Source of the DNA: a virus
Direction: 5' to 3' (one strand)
DNA: 39,007 nucleotides
Virus record (IMG/VR): IMGVR_UViG_3300025853_000243
Coordinates: 1-39,007 of that record
Shown here in pieces: positions 28,918 through 34,818 of the stretch; within the stretch, counting starts at the first letter, position 1; every line of letters starts with the position of its first letter. Position numbers and translations under genes: made by a program. Below the pieces are notes generated by a model, which saw nothing but the letters and a program-made list of their open reading frames with translations, was not told the DNA's origin and made no database searches.

Positions 28918-29156
28918 GATTCTCCATCGTTCACTTCGTCGTTCAAACTTGCCTGCTGCTGGGCCGTCCAATTCGCGGCGAGGTGAGTGATTTTGTGGAG
29001 TTGGGACACGGGGACATCCCGCGAGACATTCAGCGTGACGACGGGGTCACCGTTTCGGATCTCAACGCAACCGATGTCGATCAGGAAACCGCATGGCGTC
29101 TCGTAGGTGATGTCCCCGTCGTCGTCTACAGAGTAGCCCGTGAGATCGACATTCAC
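28914..29156 (-). CDS. Hypothetical acidic protein, 80 aa
   Basis: This starts at GTG 29156 (GTGA overlap with the endolysin stop) behind a strong GGGAGG site. The N-terminal half has alternating strands (YSVDDDGDITYETPCGFLID, then VVTLNVS). A helical C-terminus (KITHLAANWTAQQQASLNDE) follows. No domain is recognised. The downstream position to the endolysin suggests an early or lysis accessory role, without direct support. Confidence 0.6.
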   Translation of the reverse strand: MNVDLTGYSVDDDGDITYETPCGFLIDIGCVEIRNGDPVVTLNVSRDVPVSQLHKITHLAANWTAQQQASLNDEVNDGES

Positions 29157-29557
29157 CGTCCACCTCCCGCCGCCTGGAACCTTTTTAGGTAACGCAACGT
29201 CGCCGCCTTGCGGTGACCGCTCGGCCCGCCGTTGTGAATCCTTGCCATCGTCGCTGAGTCGCCGTTGCGGTAAGCCCGCCTCGCGTAACGTCTCATGTAG
29301 GCGTCAACGACCTTGGCCGCGTAGCGTAGGTCAGCGACATCCTCGTATCGACCGCTGAGTGAGCGGTCATACTCGACCGCGTCATGCCAGTAGGCGCGAT
29401 GAATTTGTAGCGGGCCTCGGGCTGCGCCGCCGTCGCCAATGACCGCGCCCAAGCGACCACCTGTCTCGACACGGTGAAGCGCGTCGATAAATCCTGCGGG
29501 AAGGTCTGCTTTCGCAGCCGTTGCTGTGATGAATAAAATTGTGAGTGCCGTTTTCAT
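29153..29557 (-). CDS. Exported lysozyme-like endolysin
   Basis: At 134 residues from the ATG at 29557 (ATGA overlap). Residues 1-17 form a signal peptide or signal-anchor (MKTALTILFITATAAKA). The body resembles lysozyme-fold muramidases. ALHRVETGG places a candidate catalytic Glu at 31, ARGPLQIHRAYW is the conserved central motif, and ARIHNGGPSG near the C-terminus matches the signature of invertebrate-type (destabilase) and related lysozymes. It would cut peptidoglycan after export. It is encoded on the early strand, far from the late spanin-like genes. Confidence 0.78.
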   Translation of the reverse strand: MKTALTILFITATAAKADLPAGFIDALHRVETGGRLGAVIGDGGAARGPLQIHRAYWHDAVEYDRSLSGRYEDVADLRYAAKVVDAYMRRYARRAYRNGDSATMARIHNGGPSGHRKAATLRYLKRFQAAGGGR

Positions 29558-29910
29558 GTTTTCGTTTTTTGGGGCCGGTAGCCGGAGGCCCGATTCAATA
29601 ACCTTTCTGCTCTTGTGCTCCATTCCGGGGTTTGACTAGCCCTGTCCACTCCGCGGAGCAGGGCCAAAGCTTCAATGCGATCCAGGTGCCAACGCCGCAG
29701 CGTCTCCTCGATGACCGAGATGTAAGCCCACTGGTCCGCAACCTCCTCCTTGGCGGCGATGCACATTAGGAGCGGGTCTTTTTTCCACAAGTCCCCGCCG
29801 TGCTCTTCCTGTCCAGCCCGGTATTTGTTTTTGAATAGGTTGGAGAACTCTGCATTGAGTTCCAGCATGTGTGTTGTCTGTTCTGGTGTCATATCAAGTT
29901 TCTGCTCCAT
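29554..29910 (-). CDS. MazG-like/nucleotide pyrophosphohydrolase-like protein
   Basis: At 118 residues, the central segment KNKYRAGQEEHGGDLWKKD followed by an AAKEEVADQWAYISVIEE helix matches a common phage family. Its EHGG...EE..D..Y pattern recalls the metal-binding helices of MazG-type all-alpha NTP pyrophosphohydrolases. Such enzymes hydrolyse (d)NTPs or alter nucleotide alarmones. The match is to a distant subfamily, so activity is uncertain. Its stop overlaps the endolysin ATG. Confidence 0.6.
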   Translation of the reverse strand: MEQKLDMTPEQTTHMLELNAEFSNLFKNKYRAGQEEHGGDLWKKDPLLMCIAAKEEVADQWAYISVIEETLRRWHLDRIEALALLRGVDRASQTPEWSTRAERLLNRASGYRPQKTKT

Positions 29911-29928
29911 TGCTCAAGAACTCTCATT

Positions 29929-30117
29929 TCAGCCCCAAGTATCTGCCATGGCATCTGCTATGCCGGTATAGGTTTCGCTTCTCTTTTTCCACCTGTCCTC
30001 ACTCGGAGGCATCTTGTGAATCCTCGCCTCCCGCCCTTCCACGATGTTGGTGGGCTTTAGCAGAGACAGTCCCTCCAGCCACAGACAGGTAGCCTTTGTC
30101 TCGCCATGCCCAAACAT
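29929..30117 (-). CDS. C-terminal part of split methyltransferase-like protein
   Basis: This starts with an ATG directly after the TAG that ends the upstream part (TAGATG). FGHGETKATCLWLEGL, then PTNIVEGREARIHKMPPSED, then SETYTGIADAMADTWG is the usual end of a phage protein family often annotated as DNA methyltransferase, in which FGHGE is preceded by Gln-Pro-Trp or similar. It has 62 residues and is unlikely to fold alone. It may be made by reinitiation, by read-through of the amber codon, or may be the remnant of a broken gene. Confidence 0.65.
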   Translation of the reverse strand: MFGHGETKATCLWLEGLSLLKPTNIVEGREARIHKMPPSEDRWKKRSETYTGIADAMADTWG

Positions 30118-30486
30118 CTAGGGTTGGATGATCTGCGTGGGCTTGCGCCACATCGAGGACATGATGCTGACCGGATTTTCAAAGCAACGCCCTGAGATAT
30201 GCTCAGAACGCCGCACAAGGCGCATGAAGAAGCTGACGGCGGCCTGCTGCCGACCGTCAGCCTTCTTGGCCTCAAAGTGCCGTGCCCCAGAGACTGAGAG
30301 ATGCGTGCATTCAGGGTGGAAGATAGCGATGTCCCAAGGGTAGTCGATGACATCAAAGACATCCCCTTGGTAGTGAGGACCGGGAACGTCAGTAGGGAGA
30401 AGGTCACAGGACATAGCCTCATGCCCACGGGCAAGGAATGCGTCTCTCACCTTTCCGCTTGTTTCACATCCAATCAGGACTCTCAT
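30118..30486 (-). CDS. N-terminal part of methyltransferase-like protein, ended by an in-frame TAG
   Basis: The 122 residues begin with MRVLIGCETSGKVRDAFLAR. They continue with SCDLLPTDVPGPHYQGDV and a HPECTHLSVSGARHF motif-IV-like segment, matching the first two thirds of a widespread phage family annotated as DNA methyltransferase. The frame stops at TAG (30118-30120) right after KPTQIIQP, where relatives continue with Trp or Tyr and then FGHGE, as encoded immediately downstream in the same frame. One base change (TGG to TAG) explains the split. It overlaps the upstream gene (TGATG). Confidence 0.7.
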   Translation of the reverse strand: MRVLIGCETSGKVRDAFLARGHEAMSCDLLPTDVPGPHYQGDVFDVIDYPWDIAIFHPECTHLSVSGARHFEAKKADGRQQAAVSFFMRLVRRSEHISGRCFENPVSIMSSMWRKPTQIIQP

Positions 30487-30728
30487 CAGAACAGTTTTTC
30501 TACGAGTTTGTATTCCCGAACAGGACCATCTTGGTCATGCCCGGTGCGGGAAATTATGTTATGCGCCCCATACTCAGGCTTTTGCATCCAGCGCAGCAGA
30601 ACAGAGAGTTTTGCAACAGGATAGCCAACCCGCTCTGAAAGCTCCTCAAGGGTGAACCAGTCTCCCCCGACCATGGCGAGATAGACAGTTTGCATGATGT
30701 TGCGAAGGCGGTGTTCGTCAGTTCTCAT
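30486..30728 (-). CDS. Winged-helix protein, 80 aa
   Basis: Residues 20-55 (GGDWFTLEELSERVGYPVAK, then LRWMQKPEYG) form the helix-turn-helix and wing of a small phage family that ends in a G-x-x-x-E-Y-x-L strand (here GPVREYKLVEKLF). It is the first gene after the repeat-rich region and probably binds DNA there or regulates the operon. The ATG is preceded by the weak site AACTGGAA. Confidence 0.7.
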   Translation of the reverse strand: MRTDEHRLRNIMQTVYLAMVGGDWFTLEELSERVGYPVAKLSVLLRWMQKPEYGAHNIISRTGHDQDGPVREYKLVEKLF

Positions 30729-30802
30729 TTCCAGTTATTGAAAAGACGCCTCAGAGCGTAGCTGACTGAGAACTGTTAAAGGGAAGTCGTTCATTGGGTC
30801 AA

Positions 30803-30831
30803 CTTCTACGCTCAGGCAACTCGCCTGTCAA
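30803..30831 (-). promoter_or_regulatory. Candidate leftward promoter upstream of the winged-helix gene
   Basis: Minus-strand TTGACA (30831-30826) is followed by a 17-base spacer and TAGAAG (30808-30803), matching four of six -10 positions. A second TTGACC begins just downstream. It lies about 75 bases before the start codon at 30728. Confidence 0.4.
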
Positions 30832-31066
30832 TACGAAATGTTATAGAAAGTGACACTCGCCCGCATACCCCAGGATTACACCGCCGAGCAGATTTCAGGG
30901 GTGGTCAAAAAGGAACATTGCGAAAATTGGGCCAGAATCGCAGATCACCCCAAAATAGTCCTTGACGACTTGCCAACCCCCGAATTAGTATCCGACCAGC
31001 GGGAGGCGCAGAACCCTTCTCCCCGTACCCCTCATCCCCTGTTTAAGCCCGAGCCAAAGCAACCTT

Positions 31067-31379
31067 AAGCGCGGGCGCGTCGGCCGCAGGCCAGAAAGCG
31101 CGTAACACCCGCAAGCGAAGGCGAGGGCTGGCGCATGAGCAGTTAAATGAAACCCGAAGCGAGCCCAAGCGAGCTTTGTAATTCGCTTGAATCCCAGCGG
31201 GTACTAGTCCGAGTATAACGCGGGCGCGAGCAAGCTGTAAGCGCAACCCCAGGATTAATGAAAACCGGCGACATACCCCAGCCTGCCGGGCTACGCCCTT
31301 CCGGCTGGTATCCGACATAGCAGGGGATTAAGGTACAGGTCATGAGTTGGATCATGGACTGGTTGCAAGCTTCAAAGCG
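31067..31379. repeat. Cluster of AAGCG pentamers
   Basis: AAGCG occurs at 31067, 31096, 31113, 31157, 31167, 31239 and 31375, and in inverse orientation (CGCTT) at 31184. Eight occurrences in 313 bp far exceed chance. Two of them extend to a 17-base repeat GCGCAACCCCAGGATTA (31241-31257) and its one-mismatch copy (31377-31393). Possible iterons. Confidence 0.5.
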
Positions 31380-31417
31380 CAACCCCCGGATTAGGTCTGG
31401 CCAGGTCTGATTAAACT

Positions 31418-31457
31418 GTCCGTCCGTCCGCGCCCATAGGGAGACGGACGGACGGAC
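31418..31457. repeat. Perfect inverted repeat of GTCC/GGAC units
   Basis: GTCCGTCCGTCCG (31418-31430) pairs perfectly with CGGACGGACGGAC (31445-31457) across a 14-base loop. It consists of three tetranucleotide units per arm. There is no T-tract on either side, so a structural role such as origin hairpin, protein-binding site or RNA element is more likely than termination. Confidence 0.75.
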
Positions 31458-31549
31458 GAACGGAGGCGCGTTCTAAGGCGTTTTGGTTTTCTACTGGTAT
31501 GCTGACACCTTGCGAGTCTTAAAACGCGAGAGAGGCGCTTTCATGGCAG

Positions 31550-31581
31550 AAAACGGCCGGGCTCGAAAGCCCGGCCGTTTT
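31550..31581. terminator. Strong bidirectional terminator
   Basis: AAAACGGCCGGGCT (31550-31563) and AGCCCGGCCGTTTT (31568-31581) form a perfect 14-bp stem with the stable tetraloop CGAA. Because the stem carries A4 and T4 ends it can end transcripts from both sides. It lies just downstream of the leftward gene ending at 31586 and so closes the accessory early transcript. Confidence 0.9.
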
Positions 31582-31585
31582 GACG

Positions 31586-31936
31586 TTAGTCTAGAATCCC
31601 CTTGAATCCCGGCTGCCATGAATCCCTACGTTGGCCCATCGCCGACCATACCGCCGAATCCCAGCCCTGAAAACGGCGCGCCGCCTCCCCTCCGCGTGGG
31701 CCGTAAACAGTAACTTCAACGCACGGTGTCCCTGGCAGCTTGTCTAAAACCCATTGTGCCGCCTTTTTGGGACAATCACTCGTCACGGAAATCCATTGCG
31801 TTTTGCCCTGGAAATTGTCCAAACCTAACGCCGCCCGCTCATTGAAATCGATTCGCACGGCGTATTTGTGAATTCGCTTTCCGTTCAATTTGCCAAGAAA
31901 ACGCGTCCATTTCCGGTTGTCTACGTAGTTCTGCAT
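31586..31936 (-). CDS. Hypothetical protein, 116 aa
   Basis: I start this at ATG 31936. A TTG at 31942 overlapping the upstream stop (TTGA) would add two residues. The protein is mixed alpha/beta, with KYAVRIDFNERAALGLDNFQ, then WISVTSDCPKKAAQWVLDKL, a TVYGPRGGEA loop and a Trp-rich C-terminus. No domain is recognised. It is the last gene before the bidirectional terminator. The DNA contains four GAATCCC strings within 70 bp. Confidence 0.6.
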   Translation of the reverse strand: MQNYVDNRKWTRFLGKLNGKRIHKYAVRIDFNERAALGLDNFQGKTQWISVTSDCPKKAAQWVLDKLPGTPCVEVTVYGPRGGEAARRFQGWDSAVWSAMGQRRDSWQPGFKGILD

Positions 31937-31938
31937 GA

Positions 31939-32616
31939 TCAATTTTGAATGAAGTTAGCGCCAACCCCGTGAGCGGGAATGAATATGGATTTCGCCGGGC
32001 GGGAATTCCCCGCGCACAATTTACAATCCCGGCATTCAACGCCCCGTGCGCTGGGGCATTCGATTTCTCCGTCAGCTCCCGTTTCCGCGATTCTGAAAGT
32101 GCGCCATCCCCGCCGCCATGCTTTTTTGGCGTCCCTCTCGTTTTCAACGGATGCCATTAAATATTGACGGTATCCCTTGAAAACCGGGTTGCGCCATTGG
32201 TGGGTGTATCCGGTAAATCCGGCAGAGCTCGCCGCCATTGCGGCGAGCTTGGAAAGCGGGATATGAACGGGATCTCCATAGGCGCCGAACCGGATTTCAC
32301 GCCCCCCAAACAAGGCGCCATAGTCGCCGGATTCAGCTTTCTGGTACCCCCCGGATTCCCATGATTTCCATATTCCAAGCGGGGCCTGACCCACATTTAC
32401 GTAGCAACCGCGCTCCTTTCCCCGATTTCCACGCAGTGGACAATCGCCGCAAACTCTGACGTCCGTTCCTATCGCCAGAGATTCAACGGGATTTTCCCGC
32501 CGGTTCAGAATCCATGTTTGAATCATGTTTCCCGTTTTACGATTTTGTGAAGACATGGTCGCAATCACAATGCGCCAAGAATCTGAATGTATTATGTAGC
32601 CGTTTTGTTTTTTCAT
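31939..32616 (-). CDS. Conserved phage protein with two Cys clusters
   Basis: With the ATG at 32616, behind the A-rich leader ACGAAAAAACAGAAAAAC, the protein has 225 residues. It carries blocks I associate with a widespread phage/plasmid family: NRKTGNMIQTWIL, then VCGDCPLRG...CYVNVGQAPLGIW, IRFGAYGDPVHIPL, GYTHQWRN, GWRTFRIAETGADGEIECP and CRDCKLCAG. The Cys clusters (CGDC/C and CPSARG/CRDCKLC) suggest metal or Fe-S binding. The biochemical role of the family is unknown to me. Position in the early accessory cluster suggests action in host takeover or DNA metabolism. Confidence 0.72.
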   Translation of the reverse strand: MKKQNGYIIHSDSWRIVIATMSSQNRKTGNMIQTWILNRRENPVESLAIGTDVRVCGDCPLRGNRGKERGCYVNVGQAPLGIWKSWESGGYQKAESGDYGALFGGREIRFGAYGDPVHIPLSKLAAMAASSAGFTGYTHQWRNPVFKGYRQYLMASVENERDAKKAWRRGWRTFRIAETGADGEIECPSARGVECRDCKLCAGNSRPAKSIFIPAHGVGANFIQN

Positions 32617-32661
32617 GTTTTTCTGTTTTTTCGTTGGTTGGTTTGGTTGCAAATCTCAAAT

Positions 32662-32678
32662 CGCCAACCCCGGATTAG
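32662..32678. repeat. Isolated copy of the AACCCC-GGATTA motif
   Basis: CGCCAACCCCGGATTAG lies in the gap between two early genes and closely matches the copies at 31241 and 31377. The surrounding gap (32617-32781) otherwise shows only a weak AGGGC/GCCCT hairpin and no gene. Confidence 0.5.
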
Positions 32679-32781
32679 CCATGAACAAGGATTTCATGTT
32701 TCAAATCAATGGCTCCCTTGGTCAGGAATTGGCGGGTGATAGGGCGAGAAAAAGCTAGGGCGATTGCCCTGGCTGTGATGA

Positions 32782-33195
32782 TTAGAGCCCCATGTAGAAG
32801 AACCATTCCGGTTCTTCATCTTCAGTAAACGAGACGCGACCCGAGATGCGGCCTAACTCAAAAGCTTCAAAAATGGCGGGCAAATCGTATTCCCCATCGT
32901 CATCAATGAATTCCTTAAGCTCACGGATACAGGCATTAATCTCCTGAAATACCAGCGCCGAAACTTCCTCCCGAGACCAGGCGTCAATTTCTTTTCTATC
33001 CCAGGCTCCGTATTCAGCGAAATGGTCCCTGGCTTCCGATATTTCGTCATCAGTTAATTCCAACCAAATGTTAAAATCCCGGAGGCAATTGTCCCAAGTG
33101 AAACGACCGGCATTGTCGCCAAGCTCAGAGACGGAACCGGAATAGATTCCGTGTTCCGCCTCAATAACTATTTTTGTGATATTGATTTCCTTCAT
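32782..33195 (-). CDS. Acidic hypothetical protein, 137 aa
   Basis: This starts at ATG 33195 behind AAAAAGGAAAACAGA, which includes an AAGGA site. It is very acidic, with a helical middle (LTDDEISEARDHFAEYGAWD) and a C-terminus GRVSFTEDEEPEWFFYMG. That ending, strand-acidic-loop-W-F-Y-M-G, is common in small plasmid and phage proteins of unknown function. Acidic early proteins can act as DNA mimics, but nothing specific supports this here. The gene stands alone after a terminator. Confidence 0.65.
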   Translation of the reverse strand: MKEINITKIVIEAEHGIYSGSVSELGDNAGRFTWDNCLRDFNIWLELTDDEISEARDHFAEYGAWDRKEIDAWSREEVSALVFQEINACIRELKEFIDDDGEYDLPAIFEAFELGRISGRVSFTEDEEPEWFFYMGL

Positions 33196-33292
33196 TCTGT
33201 TTTCCTTTTTGCGTTTTAAGCCTCTCTCAAACCTTTCCCCGCTACGGAATGTTCCGCGAGCGAGAAAAAGGCGGCAGAGGCAATCTCAGGCA

Positions 33293-33321
33293 CAAAAAAG
33301 CCCCGGCCTGAGCCGGGGCTT
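33293..33321 (-). terminator. Leftward intrinsic terminator
   Basis: AAGCCCCGGC (33298-33307) pairs perfectly with GCCGGGGCTT (33312-33321) around the loop CTGA. Read leftward, a run of six to seven T follows. It separates the small membrane protein gene (33332-33418) from the next early gene. Confidence 0.88.
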
Positions 33322-33331
33322 GTGTTAATAG

Positions 33332-33418
33332 TCAGACGGTCGCAATCCAGACCAGCAGAATCAGAATTGCGCCACAAACAAGGCCAAATAGGTCGAAAAT
33401 TGATTCTTTGATTTTCAT
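33332..33418 (-). CDS. Tiny single-pass membrane protein, 28 aa
   Basis: ATG at 33418 overlaps the upstream stop (ATGA) and the gene ends at TGA 33332-33334, 11 bp before the terminator stem. The sequence is a short charged N-terminus (MKIKESIFD) followed by one hydrophobic helix (LFGLVCGAILILLVWIATV). The exact fit between an ATGA overlap and a terminator supports coding. It may be a small membrane toxin, anti-host or superinfection-exclusion peptide. The function is unknown. Confidence 0.6.
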   Translation of the reverse strand: MKIKESIFDLFGLVCGAILILLVWIATV

Positions 33419-33927
33419 TGCACACTCCATTCGTTTTTCTGGCCAACGAGAATCCCCGTGCCGATCTCAATCTCACGGATGACGCCATCCCAGGCAATCG
33501 ATTGTCCGGACGTAGTGCGCCCCCAGATGGTGAAGTCAAACAGCTCACCAACCGCCTCCCCGCGCTCTTTGAGCTGTTTGCCAAGCCAGGGCGTGACGAT
33601 CCAATGTTCCAAAACTTCGGGCGGTTCGTAGTCTTCGACGGCTTGCCTGAAAATCCCGTCCAAATCCAGATCTCCATTGTGATCGATGTGGTCTTCTCGT
33701 GTTTCTTGCGAATACCGGAATTCTTCCCCTCTCAACCGGACAACTGTGTCCAGAGTTCCGTCGTCGATCAATTCGCATTCATCAATGTCCGGCGGCGGCG
33801 GGAAATATAGATCCTGGAGCCATTCCTGCGGGAATGTATCTCCCAGATTCAATTCATGAACCATTCGCGAGCAACAATGCACAATTTCAAGTTTTGCAAG
33901 CTTCTCACAAATCCATTGGTTTTTCAT
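33415..33927 (-). CDS. Acidic hypothetical protein, 170 aa
   Basis: Two in-frame ATGs are present at 33942 and 33927. I chose the inner one, which sits behind AAAGAGAACGAA, as in the neighbouring gene at 34414. The protein is acidic, with KLAKLEIVHCCSRMVHELNL, then LYFPPPPDIDECELIDDG and DHIDHNGDLDLDGIFRQAVE. A beta-rich C-terminus with ELFDFTIWGRTTSGQSIAWD follows. The WGRTTSGQ segment resembles small early proteins of other phages. No catalytic motif is seen. It belongs to the early accessory cluster. Confidence 0.62.
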   Translation of the reverse strand: MKNQWICEKLAKLEIVHCCSRMVHELNLGDTFPQEWLQDLYFPPPPDIDECELIDDGTLDTVVRLRGEEFRYSQETREDHIDHNGDLDLDGIFRQAVEDYEPPEVLEHWIVTPWLGKQLKERGEAVGELFDFTIWGRTTSGQSIAWDGVIREIEIGTGILVGQKNEWSVQ

Positions 33928-33976
33928 TTCGTTCTCTTTCATTTTAGTGTTCGTGTATTTTTTTGTCTGTGCCGGT

Positions 33977-34414
33977 TCAAAAACGTTTGAGCTGAATGCG
34001 AATGCCCAATTCACGCATGAGCGCAGGTGTCAAAGCTTCCAAAGCTTCCCCGTTAATATCGTGTGCCGCGACAGGCAAATGGCATCGATTGTTCGCGGGT
34101 ACCCCGCTCCCACGCCAGGAATTTGCCTCTTCCCAACAAGCTCGCTCATGCTCCGTCGCAAACTCTTCCGGCGGCATTTCACCGTCCGGCAACAATTCGT
34201 CAATTGCGCATGCATAGGCGTCTTCCCATGTTTGAGCGCGAATGATGCCGACGATACCCATACTGTCGCGCATGAGCCAAAGAGGGCCAAAGCCATCTTC
34301 CCATACGTCAATCGAATGCTTTATCCCACCCTCCCACGTACGAAAAAACGCCGATTCAAGAGATGTGCAATCGGTGGGACTTATTTGCCGGTTTAGCTTT
34401 GTTTGTGTTTTCAT
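33977..34414 (-). CDS. Conserved early phage protein, 145 aa
   Basis: The start at ATG 34414 is behind GAAGAGAAACGAA, and an in-frame ATG at 34429 is the alternative. The core reads DGFGPLWLMRDSMGIVGIIRAQTWEDAYACAIDELLPDGE. It matches a family of small phage and plasmid proteins with a V-R-A-x-T/D-W-E-x-A-Y motif whose role is unknown. A C-terminal segment (LEALTPALMRELGIRIQLKR) follows. It forms an operon with the two very small upstream genes. Confidence 0.62.
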   Translation of the reverse strand: MKTQTKLNRQISPTDCTSLESAFFRTWEGGIKHSIDVWEDGFGPLWLMRDSMGIVGIIRAQTWEDAYACAIDELLPDGEMPPEEFATEHERACWEEANSWRGSGVPANNRCHLPVAAHDINGEALEALTPALMRELGIRIQLKRF

Positions 34415-34432
34415 TTCGTTTCTCTTCATTGT

Positions 34433-34458
34433 GCCGGGCAATCCCCGGCGGGTTTTTG
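34433..34458 (+). terminator. Terminator-like hairpin, rightward orientation
   Basis: GCCGGG (34433-34438) and CCCGGC (34444-34449) pair around a 5-base loop, followed by GGGTTTTTG on the plus strand. It lies between two leftward genes, so in that direction it acts only as a leader hairpin. In the plus direction it could stop antisense transcription. Confidence 0.4.
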
Positions 34459-34611
34459 TTAATAGCCAAGCCAGTTGAGAACATCGCGCAACGTAGGCTG
34501 GATGGATTCCAGGCGGTATTCGTGGGAGTATGCACACCAGGCAAGGATGCGCCCATGATGCTCAGCGCAAACCATGCCGTGTTGCCGGATGTAGTTTAAT
34601 AGGTCATTCAT
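34459..34611 (-). CDS. Small conserved phage protein, 50 aa
   Basis: ATG at 34611 overlaps the upstream stop (ATGA). The sequence MNDLLNYIRQHGMVCAEHHG and the C-terminus IQPTLRDVLNWLGY match a frequently seen small phage protein ending in (V)R.WLGY. The function is unknown. It lies in a chain of early genes. Confidence 0.65.
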   Translation of the reverse strand: MNDLLNYIRQHGMVCAEHHGRILAWCAYSHEYRLESIQPTLRDVLNWLGY

Positions 34612-34769
34612 TGCGCCTCTTTTTCGTTGAGAAGGTTGATCGCAACTTCGGCAGCCTCGCCCTGTGAGAGATTCTCAAGCGCATCGAGAAATGCTATTTT
34701 TTGAGAAAGCCAACACCAATCGTCGAAACTGAACTGGCGAGCCAACTGTTTTTTCTGTTTTTGTGTCAT
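34608..34769 (-). CDS. Small helical protein, 53 aa
   Basis: ATG at 34769 follows the A-rich leader AAAAGAACCAGACA, and the stop overlaps the next ATG. The product begins MTQKQKKQLARQFSFDDWCW and continues as an amphipathic helix (KIAFLDALENLSQGEAAEVA). No domain is known. The overlap with the next gene and coding-like composition support it. Confidence 0.6.
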   Translation of the reverse strand: MTQKQKKQLARQFSFDDWCWLSQKIAFLDALENLSQGEAAEVAINLLNEKEAQ

Positions 34770-34818
34770 TGTCTGGTTCTTTTCAGGTTATGGGGAAGGA
34801 AAGCCTCCCCCGGTTGAG

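Larger units (their letters stand above)
30729..31585. other. Gene-free repeat-rich region, origin candidate
   Basis: About 860 bp hold no convincing gene. The region contains four copies of a motif resembling AACCCC(A/C)GGATTA (30867, 30975, 31245, 31381, with a fifth at 32666). It also holds a cluster of AAGCG pentamers, a 13-bp inverted repeat of GTCC units and a strong terminator. The concentration of repeats next to early genes and DNA-binding genes fits a replication origin or regulatory region. This is inference. Confidence 0.45.

Noticed and set aside
30115-30120. Global recoding of TAG as a sense codon
   Set aside because: TAG ends several well-supported genes (196, 3278, 20504, 21374), so the single in-frame TAG in the methyltransferase-like gene is better explained locally.
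30850-31068. A 72-codon plus-strand frame with GTG start in the repeat region
   Set aside because: It has no ribosome-binding site, a Pro-rich low-complexity end and contains two copies of the local repeat motif, so it is more likely non-coding.
31550-31581. tRNA T-arm-like sequence around GGGCTCGAAAGCCC
   Set aside because: It is the centre of a perfect 14-bp terminator hairpin and no acceptor, D or anticodon arms fit around it.
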